Assembly (NCBI GenBank): GCA_023554435.1
Contig: JAMJQV010000180.1
Location: forward strand, 1 to 9,406
DNA: 9,406 nucleotides
Direction of reading: 5' to 3'
Origin: Gemmatimonadota bacterium
GTDB lineage: Bacteria; Gemmatimonadota; Gemmatimonadetes; Palauibacterales; Palauibacteraceae
In this document: piece after piece, positions 1 through 7,294 of the stretch
Layout of the letters: every line of letters begins with the position of its first letter
How positions within the stretch are numbered: the stretch's first letter is position 1
Program-made: the position numbers and the translations under genes
The notes under the pieces: generated by a model
Told to the model about the DNA's origin: nothing
What the model saw: the letters and a program-made list of their open reading frames with translations, nothing else
Database searches by the model: none

Positions 1-17
1 CACTGGAACTTCAGCGC

Positions 18-1193
18 ATGACAGCGCGGACACGTTCTCTTGCATGCCTGCTCGGCATCCCGATACTGCTCTTTGGAAGCGCCGCAGGGGCTCGGGCCCA
101 GGACGATGGATCCGAGCTCAGCCTGTTCAGACCGTACGGCGATTTTCGGCTCCGTCTCGAGCAAGACTGGGACTCCCGAAAAGGGGATGGGACCGAACAC
201 GATGACCGGCTGAGGCTGCGTTTCCGAATTCGCCTGGGCCTCGACCTGAACATCAGCGAGCATTGGCGTGCGCGCGTTCAGCTCCGGAGCGGCCCCCACG
301 ACTCCCAGCAGTCACCCCACATCACGATCTACGATTTCGACGGTGGCCCCAACGGACCCTATCAGTTCAACTTCGACTACTGGTACCTCAGCTTCCGGAC
401 CGGCGGCCTGGAGGTCTGGGCGGGCCGGAACCAGCTCTCCTCCTGGCACCAGGACGATCTCTTCCTGTTCGACAACGTCACGTTCGCGGGCGTAGGAGGG
501 TCGTACAATCATCCGCTGGCGGGCGGCGAGTTGACGTGGCACGCCAACTATGTCGCGCTGCCGGTCGGCATGCGGAACTTCTCGGGCACCGGCCTGATCG
601 CCCAGGCGGAGTTCTCGCGTGAGTTCTCGTCCACGGGATTCAGTGTTGCGGCCACCTACTTCGGCAGCCGGGCGGATCCCGATGATCCGGCCGGCGAGCC
701 ACTGCTGACCGAGAACAACACGCGTGACTACGATGTGCTCAACCTGCAACTCCAGCACCGCTCCACCGTTCTTGGACGTCCCCTGCGGCTGGGAGCCGAA
801 TACGGCCGTAACGTCCGGGACTACAGCCAGGCACCGGCAGGCAGTTTCAGCGAGTTTCATCAGAACCATGTCGACGGCTGGGTCCTGGAGGCGCTCTGGG
901 GCCGCAGCGGCGACGCGGGTGACCTTCTCGTCGGATACTACTACTCGCACATGGAGGCGTTGTCGGCCAACAGTTCCTACATACAGGACGACTGGGCTCG
1001 CTGGGGCACGTCTACACAGGCACGACTCACGAACATGAAAGGCAGTGAATTCAGGGTTCTGTTCACGATCACGCCCAATCAGAACATCTTCGCCAGGCTG
1101 TTCCTCGTCGATGCGATCGATCTGCTGCAACCCGGCGACGTCGCTCTGGAGGATGGAAAGCGCTTCCGGATCGAGTACAACATCTCGTTCTAG
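18..1193 (+). CDS. Putative outer-membrane porin (beta-barrel)
   Basis: The 391-residue product is predicted to form a beta-barrel pore in the outer membrane; the substrate cannot be read from sequence. Residues 1-28 look like a Sec signal peptide: basic start (TARTR), hydrophobic stretch around residues 8-23, then a GARAQ cleavage region. From about residue 40 the chain is rich in alternating polar/aromatic strands, for example YGDFRLRLEQ and RLRLRFRIRLGLDLN, a pattern known from the 'putative porin' and alginate-export-like families. The last residues, RIEYNISF, end in phenylalanine, which matches the C-terminal signal recognised by the BAM assembly machinery. The ATG at 18 is chosen because it places the signal peptide correctly. 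Only a weak GGA lies upstream, and the frame is open to the left edge, so a slightly earlier start cannot be excluded. The family name is by pattern only; the outer-membrane barrel call is fairly safe. Confidence 0.75.
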   Translation: MTARTRSLACLLGIPILLFGSAAGARAQDDGSELSLFRPYGDFRLRLEQDWDSRKGDGTEHDDRLRLRFRIRLGLDLNISEHWRARVQLRSGPHDSQQSPHITIYDFDGGPNGPYQFNFDYWYLSFRTGGLEVWAGRNQLSSWHQDDLFLFDNVTFAGVGGSYNHPLAGGELTWHANYVALPVGMRNFSGTGLIAQAEFSREFSSTGFSVAATYFGSRADPDDPAGEPLLTENNTRDYDVLNLQLQHRSTVLGRPLRLGAEYGRNVRDYSQAPAGSFSEFHQNHVDGWVLEALWGRSGDAGDLLVGYYYSHMEALSANSSYIQDDWARWGTSTQARLTNMKGSEFRVLFTITPNQNIFARLFLVDAIDLLQPGDVALEDGKRFRIEYNISF

Positions 1194-1324
1194 AGGATGG
1201 CCGTTTCGAGATCGGCTCGAGTTGGCGCATCAGGTCCGACTCCCCGCGCCCGTTTGCTTCCAACCTATACGGTCCTTGAGATTGGACGACTCCGATAGCA
1301 TCTCGCGCTGCCAATTGACCCAAG

Positions 1325-1329
1325 AGGAG
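1325..1329 (+). promoter_or_regulatory. Ribosome binding site of the MscS-family gene
   Basis: AGGAG lies 7 bases before the ATG at 1337 and fixes that start. The rest of the gap 1194-1336 shows only a weak 5-bp inverted repeat (TCGAG/CTCGA) just after the porin stop. It has no convincing -35/-10 pair or terminator. Confidence 0.75.
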
Positions 1330-1336
1330 ATTCGCC

Positions 1337-2845
1337 ATGGATACCTGGGTGCAGTGGATGAACCAGCCGGGAATCGCCGGTTGGATCATGGATATTCTCG
1401 TCCTGCCGGCGATCGCCATCCTGCTGATATTCGGCGTCCGGGCATTCCTGCTTCGCTTCACCCTTCGAGGGGAGAGGTTCGAGGGCTACCAGAAGGTGCG
1501 GCGGCAGACGACCAAGATCATCGCCATTCTGGCCAGCCTGGCTGCCGTCACCATGATCTGGCGGTTCAGGCTGGACAACATGGCCGGACGCACGACCGCC
1601 TCCACGGAGCGGCGAGAGGTGATCGTCGATTGGATGGGGGGCACGGTCAATGCCCTGATCGCCACGGTGGTTCTCCTCTTCCTTCTGCTCCTCATCAGCA
1701 GGGGCTATCGGGTGGCCGTGGCCCGGCTCGACGCGTGGAAGGAGGCACGAACCGGCGTGAAGGTCCAGGGGACGACCCTGATCCGCCCGTCACAGGTCCG
1801 ACAGTTCATCCTTCTGGGCATCAAGGCGGTGCGGTTTGTACTTACGGTGGCTCTGTTCTACGCATACGTGCCACTGATTCTGAGCTTCATCCCGGCCACG
1901 CGACCGCTCGCCGGCCAGGTGATGCCAGTGGTGGTCGGCCCGGTACGCGATCTGGGTGTCGCGTTCCTCCGTTACCTGCCGCGCCTCGTCTCCATGATCC
2001 TGATCATCATCGTCATCCGCTACTTTCTCCGCCTGCTCACCTTCCTGATGCAGGCCGTCGGTCGCGGGGCGATTCACATACCGGGCTTCGACCCGGAGTG
2101 GGCCGACCAGACGGCAAGGCTCGCGAAGATCGTGGTGATCCTGGGTTCGCTGATGCTCCTGTACCCCTTCCTCCCGGGGGCCGGGAGCGACGTGTTCAAG
2201 GGCTTCTCGTTGTTCGTGGGGGCCCTGTTCACACTCGGCGCGAGTTCGTCCGTCAGCAATCTGATCTCGGGTATCATCCTCACCTACACCCGCTCGTTTC
2301 GCATCGACGATCGGATCCACGTCGGTGGGACGACGGGCGACGTCATCACGCGGGGCCTCTTCGTCACGCGCTTGCGGACCATCTACAACGAAGAGGTCAC
2401 GGTTCCCAATGACCTGGCGCTGCGGGGCCGCGTGGTAAACTACTCGGCTGCAGCCAGGACCGGCGGTCTTGCCCTCAGGGTCTCCGCCGGTATCGGCTAC
2501 GACGTGGACTGGCGCCAGGTACACGAGCTGATGAAAGGGGCGGCAAGCGATACGGAACATGTACTCGGTGACCCCGAACCCATGGTCCTTCAGGAGACTC
2601 TGGGCGACTTCGCCGTATCCTACGAGCTGCTGGCATGGACGGACGAGCCGAAGCTCTCGATCCGCACCGCCTCCGCCCTGCGGCAGAACGTGATCGACAG
2701 GTTCAACGAGGCGGGCGTCGAGATCATGACGCCGGTCGTCAACGCGGTCCGCAATTCCCCGGAGCCGGCGATACCCCCGAGCCACGTTTCAGAACCGACG
2801 CCGCCGGCCCTGCGCTTCCTGGGGCTGCAAGGAGGTACCGCGTGA
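1337..2845 (+). CDS. MscS-family mechanosensitive ion channel
   Basis: This is an inner-membrane channel that opens under membrane tension and releases solutes during osmotic down-shock. The 502-residue product has several hydrophobic segments, at about residues 13-40, 58-76, 103-122, 157-185, 214-240 and 262-282. The family's pore helix follows at about 287-318, a Gly/Ala/Ser-rich stretch including GASSSVSNLISGIIL. The beta domain comes next (about 320-370): FRIDDRIHVGG, then GDVITRG and VPNDL, the typical MscS sequence order. The alpha/beta cytoplasmic domain runs to about residue 470, followed by a Pro-rich tail. E. coli MscS has 286 residues, so this belongs to the larger MscS-like group with extra N-terminal membrane helices. 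A good ribosome binding site supports the ATG. The stop codon overlaps the start of the next gene, so the two are probably one transcript. The porin gene lies 143 bp upstream on the same strand and may or may not belong to it. Confidence 0.93.
   Translation: MDTWVQWMNQPGIAGWIMDILVLPAIAILLIFGVRAFLLRFTLRGERFEGYQKVRRQTTKIIAILASLAAVTMIWRFRLDNMAGRTTASTERREVIVDWMGGTVNALIATVVLLFLLLLISRGYRVAVARLDAWKEARTGVKVQGTTLIRPSQVRQFILLGIKAVRFVLTVALFYAYVPLILSFIPATRPLAGQVMPVVVGPVRDLGVAFLRYLPRLVSMILIIIVIRYFLRLLTFLMQAVGRGAIHIPGFDPEWADQTARLAKIVVILGSLMLLYPFLPGAGSDVFKGFSLFVGALFTLGASSSVSNLISGIILTYTRSFRIDDRIHVGGTTGDVITRGLFVTRLRTIYNEEVTVPNDLALRGRVVNYSAAARTGGLALRVSAGIGYDVDWRQVHELMKGAASDTEHVLGDPEPMVLQETLGDFAVSYELLAWTDEPKLSIRTASALRQNVIDRFNEAGVEIMTPVVNAVRNSPEPAIPPSHVSEPTPPALRFLGLQGGTA
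2829..2836 (+). promoter_or_regulatory. Strong Shine-Dalgarno deciding a GTG start
   Basis: AAGGAGGT is a near-perfect anti-16S match, 5 bases before the GTG at 2842, and it sits inside the last codons of the MscS-family gene. It shows that translation of the downstream barrel gene begins at 2842. The in-frame ATG at 2635 would lie deep within the channel gene and add 69 residues without a signal peptide. Confidence 0.9.
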
Positions 2846-4215
2846 CTACTCGCCTTTGGTGTGGCGTCCTCACGCTGCTGGTGGCCGGAGCTTCCCTCGT
2901 CGCCGTGACGCCCGCCACCGCTCAGGACGCCCACTACTGGACCCTCCAGTATGGCCCCCGTTCTGCGCTCCTCGGCGGCGCCGTCATCGGAAGCGTGGAC
3001 GACGTCAGCGCCACCTACTACAACCCCGGCGCGATCGCCCTGGCCTCCGACCTCGCGTTCGCCGTCAGCACTGATGTCTTCGAGTACGCCGCCATCACGC
3101 TGGAGGACGGCGGCGGCGAGGGCGTCGATCTGGGCACGACCAAGTCGGGACTCCGCCCCTCAATGGTCGCGGGAACCATCTCGCGTGACCTGTTCGGTGG
3201 AAGCGGCATCCTGGCGTATTCCGCGTTGACCCGGAGCCGCGGTACCCAGGACCTGGCTGGGATCGTGTTACTCGCGACCGAGGATCTCCCGCCGGACGCC
3301 GGGCTGTCTGATGCGGTCGGCAGCCTTGAATTCAACGGCCAATACAACGATTTCTGGGGCGGACTCACCTATGCACAGGATCTAGGCGAGCACTTCGGAC
3401 TCGGTGTGACGTGGTACGGGGCCATCCGCAGTCAGCGCCGTGACCAGAAGTCCAGCGCGGCCCTCGTCAGCGACGAAGGCTCCGGTGTGTCTGAGGTCGA
3501 CAACTCGGGCGGCAAATACACGGCGCTTCGCACGCTGTTCAAGCTCGGCGCCTCGTTCAAGGCCGGGGCCGTCACCGGCGGTGCGACGTTGACGACGCCG
3601 AGCATCCACATCTCGGGAGGCGGCGAGCTGGATGTGTTCCGGTCCACGATCGGAGCGGACACGACCGCTCTGCTGGCCGCCGTCCAGACCGATCTTCCGG
3701 CCGAGTACAGGAGCCCTCTGTCGATTGGCGCCGGCGCTGCCTGGCGCATCGGGGCCGCCCGCCTCCACGGCAGTCTTGAGTGGTTCGACAGTGTGGATCC
3801 CTACGTGGTGATTCAGGGAACCGAGATCCAGGCGCAGGTACCGGGAACGGAAACGCTGGTACTGAATGCGGTGCACGAACAGGCGTCGGTCACGAACTGG
3901 GGGCTCGGCCTGGAGTATGCCCTCAACGAGAAGACCAGCGGCTATATCTCCTTCTACACCGATGACAGCAACCTGGATGATGAGATCGAGCGGGCCGGTC
4001 TCTCCGCTCTGCCCATCGACATCAGGACGGTGACCGTGGGGATGGACTTCGTCCTCCGGTCGGCGCTCATCACCCTTGGAGTCGGGTACGGCTGGGGCAG
4101 CGAGCTCGATCAGACGCTCACGGACGTGTTGAGGCAGGAGGACGAGGACTTCGAGGCGACCTACGTGTACCGCGGCATCAAGCTGCTGTTCGGCTTCGAG
4201 GTCGGGCTGGGGTGA
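2842..4215 (+). CDS. Outer-membrane protein, FadL/OmpP1-like barrel
   Basis: The 457-residue product is predicted to be an outer-membrane beta-barrel, possibly for uptake of hydrophobic compounds as in the FadL/OmpP1/TodX family. Starting at the GTG gives a clear signal peptide: a hydrophobic core at residues 7-22, then PATAQ|DAHYW with cleavage near residue 28. Residues 51-67 carry DDVSATYYNPGAIAL, close to the 'A-x-YYNP-A' hallmark near the N-terminus of FadL-type and PorV/PorQ-type proteins. The rest is amphipathic strands with turns (WGGLTYAQDLGEHFGLGVTW, then SIGAGAAWRIGAARLHGSLEW, and so on), and the final strand is GIKLLFGFEVGLG. It ends in Gly rather than the common terminal Phe, although Phe is present 5 residues earlier. 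The start overlaps the MscS stop by 4 bp (GTGA), which implies translational coupling. The barrel prediction is firm. The fatty-acid transport role is inference, and a PorV/PorQ-like scaffold is the alternative. Confidence 0.78.
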   Translation: MTTRLWCGVLTLLVAGASLVAVTPATAQDAHYWTLQYGPRSALLGGAVIGSVDDVSATYYNPGAIALASDLAFAVSTDVFEYAAITLEDGGGEGVDLGTTKSGLRPSMVAGTISRDLFGGSGILAYSALTRSRGTQDLAGIVLLATEDLPPDAGLSDAVGSLEFNGQYNDFWGGLTYAQDLGEHFGLGVTWYGAIRSQRRDQKSSAALVSDEGSGVSEVDNSGGKYTALRTLFKLGASFKAGAVTGGATLTTPSIHISGGGELDVFRSTIGADTTALLAAVQTDLPAEYRSPLSIGAGAAWRIGAARLHGSLEWFDSVDPYVVIQGTEIQAQVPGTETLVLNAVHEQASVTNWGLGLEYALNEKTSGYISFYTDDSNLDDEIERAGLSALPIDIRTVTVGMDFVLRSALITLGVGYGWGSELDQTLTDVLRQEDEDFEATYVYRGIKLLFGFEVGLG

Positions 4216-4233
4216 GACGGCGGCGCGGACCGG

Positions 4234-7197
4234 CTACACACTCGCGAACGCTTCTTCCACGATCCGCTCCTGCGCCGCCGTGTGGGCCGCGGCATAGCCT
4301 TCCGCGGGACTCGCCGAGGCCGGCCGGCCAACAAATCGCACCTCGATTCCGTCGCCTGCCAGTGCTCGCAGCTGGGGGGCGGTAGTCGGCCAGGCACCCA
4401 TGTTCTCCGGCTCTTCCTGGACCCACACGATCTCCTCAAGCGCGGGGTACCGGCCGATGAGGCCCGCGATCTCGTCGCCCGGGAACGGATAGAGCATCTC
4501 CACCCGAGCCAGATCGACCGTCAAAGCGGACTCCCACCCGTCCGCGCCGGTGAGATCGTAGTAGATCTTCCCCGAGCACAGGAGCAGCCGGCGCACCGCA
4601 GAGGGACTCCTTCCGGCGCCGGTAGCCGGGAGCAGGGGCTCGAATCCGCTCGCAAGGTCGCTGATTCCTGATCGTGCGCGCGGATGCCTGAGCAGGCTCT
4701 TCGGTGTCATCACCACCAGAGGCCGCCGTGCAGGTCGCAATGCCTGCAGCCTCAAGAGGTGGAAATACTGAGCCGGAGTCGTGCAGTTCGCCACTCGAAT
4801 GTTGTCCTGGGCGGCCAGTTCCAGAAATCGCTCCAGCCGGGCGCTCGAGTGCTCCGGCCCTTGCCCCTCGTAACCGTGCGGAAGCAGGAGTACCAGCCGT
4901 GACTCCTGCCCCCATTTGGATCGACCCGCCACGATGAACTGGTCGATGATCGCCTGCGCCACGTTGGCGAAGTCGCCGAACTGTGCCTCCCACAGCACCA
5001 GCGAGTCCGCGGCTGTGGTCGCGTAGCCGTACTCGAATCCCAGCACGGCAGCCTCTGAAAGCGAGCTGTTCCACACCTGGAACTGGGCCTGTCCCTCGCC
5101 GAGGTGCTTGAGCGGCGTCCATTCGCGCCCGGTCTCCGAATCGTGCAGCACTGCGTGTCGCTGGCTGAACGTGCCGCGCTCCGAGTCCTCCCCGCTCAGC
5201 CGGACCGGCACCCCCTCGGTCAGGAGGCCGGCAAACGCGAGAGCTTCGGCATGCGCCCAGTCGATGCTGTCCTCGAGCGAATCCCGACGTCTCTCCAGCT
5301 GGCGCGCGAGCTTGGGGTTCGGCTTGAATGCGTCGGGCCAGGCATGTACCGCGTCGTTGAGTTCTGTGGCGCGGGCCCCGTCGATTGCCGTGGACACCTC
5401 GCGCCAGTTCGTCTCTTCGGTCAGCGTGTCGTAGCCGCGAGGGCGCTCCCGCTCGACCTCCATACCGATCCCGAGCGTCGACCCGGCGGTGGGGGCCCCG
5501 ATGTCCGGGTCGTCATCCGAGTCGTCGTCCTCCCCCGCAACGGCCTGCCTGGCCTCGCTGAGGCGCTCGTTGATCGCGGCGGCCATCTCGTCCGCCTCCG
5601 CACGCTCGATCACCCCTTCCTCGACCAGTCGATCGACCCACAGAGACCTGACCGTAGGGTGCTTCCTGATCTTCCGGTACATGATCGGCTGAGTGTAGGC
5701 CGGCTCGTCGCCCTCGTTGTGGCCGTACCGGCGATAGCCCACCAGGTCGACCACCACGTCCTCGGAGAACTCGAGGTGGAAATCGATCGCCAGCTGGATC
5801 GCCGACAGGCAGGCTTCGGGATCGTCCGCGTTGACGTGCACGATCGGCATCCGGAACGCGAGCGCGATGTCGCTGGCGTACCGACTGGATCGGCAGTCGC
5901 GCGGATCCGTCGTGAACCCGAGCTGGTTGTTGGCCACGATGTGGATCGTGCCGCCATTCTCATAGCCGGGAAGCCGTGAGAGGTTCAGCGTCTCGGGGAC
6001 GATCCCCTGCCCCATGAATGCCGAGTCCCCGTGCACGAGGATCGGAAGCACCGACGTACCGAAAGCATCGAGGGCGCTCTCGTCTTCGTCGGACATCAGG
6101 AGGCCGCTCTCGCGCGCCATCAGCTCCCTTTCGGCCCTGGCCATTCCCTGGACTACCGGATTCACGTGCTCCAGGTGGCTCGGGTTGGGCGCCAGGGAGA
6201 TCTCGAGTTCTCCCACCTGCGAGCGCACCAGTTCCCGGGCACCCACGTGATACTTCACATCTCCCGATCCGGCTTCCGCGACCCGGCCCTGCATCCCCTT
6301 GGCCGTCTGGCCTTCGAACTCCGCCAGCATGGCCTCGTAGGAGAAGCCGATGATGTGGGCCAGCACGTTGAGGCGGCCCCGGTGGGCCATGCCAATGAAG
6401 TACTTCCGGGTCCCCCCCAGTGCCGTGCGCCGGATGACGCGTCGAATCATGGGGATCATCATGTCGAGGCCCTCGATCGAGAACCGCTTCTGACCCAGGT
6501 ACGAGCGCTGCAGGAAGTTCTCGAAACCCTCGACTTCGGTAAGGATGCGCAGCAGGTGGACCTTCCCGCCCTCGTCCACCGGATTCATGTGCTGGCCGGA
6601 CTCGATGTAGTTCACCAGCCAGTTCCACTTGGCGGCGTCCTCCATGTGGTCCAGCTCGTAGCCGATCCGTCCGGCGTAGATCTCCCGCAGGCGCTCTACG
6701 GCGTCCCGGGCCGTCTCGCCGAGGGCCGCGAGGCCGACGGCCGAGGCAGGGATCGTCTCGAGGTCCGCCCACGTGATGCCGTGAAACTCGGGCTCGATCG
6801 AGGGATGTCCGGTGCGCGGGGTGCCCAGCGGGTCAATCTGGACGTTCAGGTGACCCTGCGTACGGAGAGCCTCGACGAGCGAGCCGGCGGCAGCGGCGAT
6901 CCGGAGCTGTTCGGGTGCGGCCTGCTTGACGTGCGCCGGCGAAGGAGTGGTGGCCACGCGTGCGGGGGCCTCAGCCGGGGTCGCGATGCCGGCTCCCTCG
7001 ACCAGGTCGGCCAGCGAAGGCGGCACGATGCCCCGCTCTCGCAGGGAGCGCTCGTACAGCTCCTCGGCCAGGCCGGCGTTGTATCCGTCCGCGCGGAGGT
7101 GATCCCCTGCCCTGTCTTCGTCGCTCAAGTCACCGTCCAGAACTCCAGGGTTCGGCTGCCGGGCGCACATCTTCGGCGCGCTCCGGCCTGCGGGCAC
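4234..7197 (-). CDS. sucA: 2-oxoglutarate dehydrogenase E1 component
   Basis: This is a cytoplasmic thiamine-diphosphate enzyme that decarboxylates 2-oxoglutarate and passes the succinyl group to the E2 lipoyl domain (TCA cycle). The length is 987 residues from the GTG at 7197, against about 930 for E. coli SucA. The N-terminal motif NAGLAEELYERSLRERG (40-56) resembles the E2-binding start of E1o. GMAHRGRLNVLA lies at 269-280, KYHVG at 315-319 and NPSHLEHVNPVV at 338-349. The diphosphate/Mg motif begins HGDSAF (389-394) and closes with NNQLGFTT (423-430). HVNADDPEA (454-462) and YRRYGHNEGDEP (488-499) follow. The transketolase-like domain carries RLSGEDSERGTF (666-677), WEAQFGDFAN (736-745) and LPHGYEGQGPEHSSARLER (772-790), and the C-terminus has GRPASASPAEGY (957-968). 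No key motif is missing. It lacks the E2-like domain of mycobacterial Kgd. An acidic linker lies at 556-564. The start is uncertain: an ATG at 7170 has GGAG 10 bases upstream and would give 978 residues. sucB and lpd are not adjacent. Confidence 0.96.
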   Translation of the reverse strand: MPAGRSAPKMCARQPNPGVLDGDLSDEDRAGDHLRADGYNAGLAEELYERSLRERGIVPPSLADLVEGAGIATPAEAPARVATTPSPAHVKQAAPEQLRIAAAAGSLVEALRTQGHLNVQIDPLGTPRTGHPSIEPEFHGITWADLETIPASAVGLAALGETARDAVERLREIYAGRIGYELDHMEDAAKWNWLVNYIESGQHMNPVDEGGKVHLLRILTEVEGFENFLQRSYLGQKRFSIEGLDMMIPMIRRVIRRTALGGTRKYFIGMAHRGRLNVLAHIIGFSYEAMLAEFEGQTAKGMQGRVAEAGSGDVKYHVGARELVRSQVGELEISLAPNPSHLEHVNPVVQGMARAERELMARESGLLMSDEDESALDAFGTSVLPILVHGDSAFMGQGIVPETLNLSRLPGYENGGTIHIVANNQLGFTTDPRDCRSSRYASDIALAFRMPIVHVNADDPEACLSAIQLAIDFHLEFSEDVVVDLVGYRRYGHNEGDEPAYTQPIMYRKIRKHPTVRSLWVDRLVEEGVIERAEADEMAAAINERLSEARQAVAGEDDDSDDDPDIGAPTAGSTLGIGMEVERERPRGYDTLTEETNWREVSTAIDGARATELNDAVHAWPDAFKPNPKLARQLERRRDSLEDSIDWAHAEALAFAGLLTEGVPVRLSGEDSERGTFSQRHAVLHDSETGREWTPLKHLGEGQAQFQVWNSSLSEAAVLGFEYGYATTAADSLVLWEAQFGDFANVAQAIIDQFIVAGRSKWGQESRLVLLLPHGYEGQGPEHSSARLERFLELAAQDNIRVANCTTPAQYFHLLRLQALRPARRPLVVMTPKSLLRHPRARSGISDLASGFEPLLPATGAGRSPSAVRRLLLCSGKIYYDLTGADGWESALTVDLARVEMLYPFPGDEIAGLIGRYPALEEIVWVQEEPENMGAWPTTAPQLRALAGDGIEVRFVGRPASASPAEGYAAAHTAAQERIVEEAFASV
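7181..7184 (-). promoter_or_regulatory. Candidate ribosome binding site for sucA
   Basis: On the minus strand GGAG lies 10 bases before the ATG at 7170. The upstream GTG at 7197 has only TTGGA directly against it, too close to serve as a normal ribosome binding site. An in-frame TAG three codons upstream of the GTG limits the choice to these two starts or a later one. The 97-bp gap 7198-7294 shows no convincing promoter or terminator. Confidence 0.4.
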
Positions 7198-7294
7198 TCC
7201 AAGCTATTCGATGCGTGGGAGGGCACAAGGTAGCGGAGAATCGGTTGATCCCAGTCGTCCTTGAGCCTTACCGAGAGGCCGTCCGCGATCCACC

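Noticed and set aside
42..49. Lipobox-like LAC near residue 10 of the porin
   Set aside because: It lies before, not after, the hydrophobic core of the signal peptide, and the mature protein is a barrel.
312..1130. A 272-codon minus-strand open frame opposite the porin gene
   Set aside because: There is no signal peptide or domain. The opposite strand has a coherent signal peptide and barrel with a C-terminal Phe.
1204..1222. Inverted repeat TCGAG-ATCGG-CTCGA after the porin stop as a terminator
   Set aside because: The stem is only 5 bp with no T tract behind it.
1260..1320. Possible promoter (TTGCTT and TATACG or TTGAGA-like elements) before the MscS gene
   Set aside because: No pair has both correct spacing and a good -10 match; too weak to annotate.
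1045..2412. A 455-codon plus-strand open frame overlapping the porin end and the MscS gene
   Set aside because: It is out of frame with two well-supported genes. Its translation is rich in Arg, Gly, Pro and His with no domain pattern, typical of a shadow frame in GC-rich DNA.
1790..2785. A 331-codon minus-strand open frame opposite the MscS gene
   Set aside because: It is low-complexity Asp/Arg/His-rich translation antisense to clear membrane helices.
2635..2841. An N-terminal extension of the FadL-like gene back to an ATG at 2635
   Set aside because: It would overlap the channel gene by about 210 bp and bury the signal peptide. The GTG at 2842 has a near-perfect ribosome binding site.
5104..5979. 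A 291-codon plus-strand open frame antisense to sucA
   Set aside because: It is a mirror of strongly conserved sucA codons, and its translation (RPDRRVLPDLPVHDR and similar) is typical antisense composition.
6031..7233. A 400-codon plus-strand open frame antisense to sucA
   Set aside because: It lies wholly opposite a canonical enzyme gene, has Arg/His/Gly-biased composition and shows no recognisable domain or good ribosome binding site.
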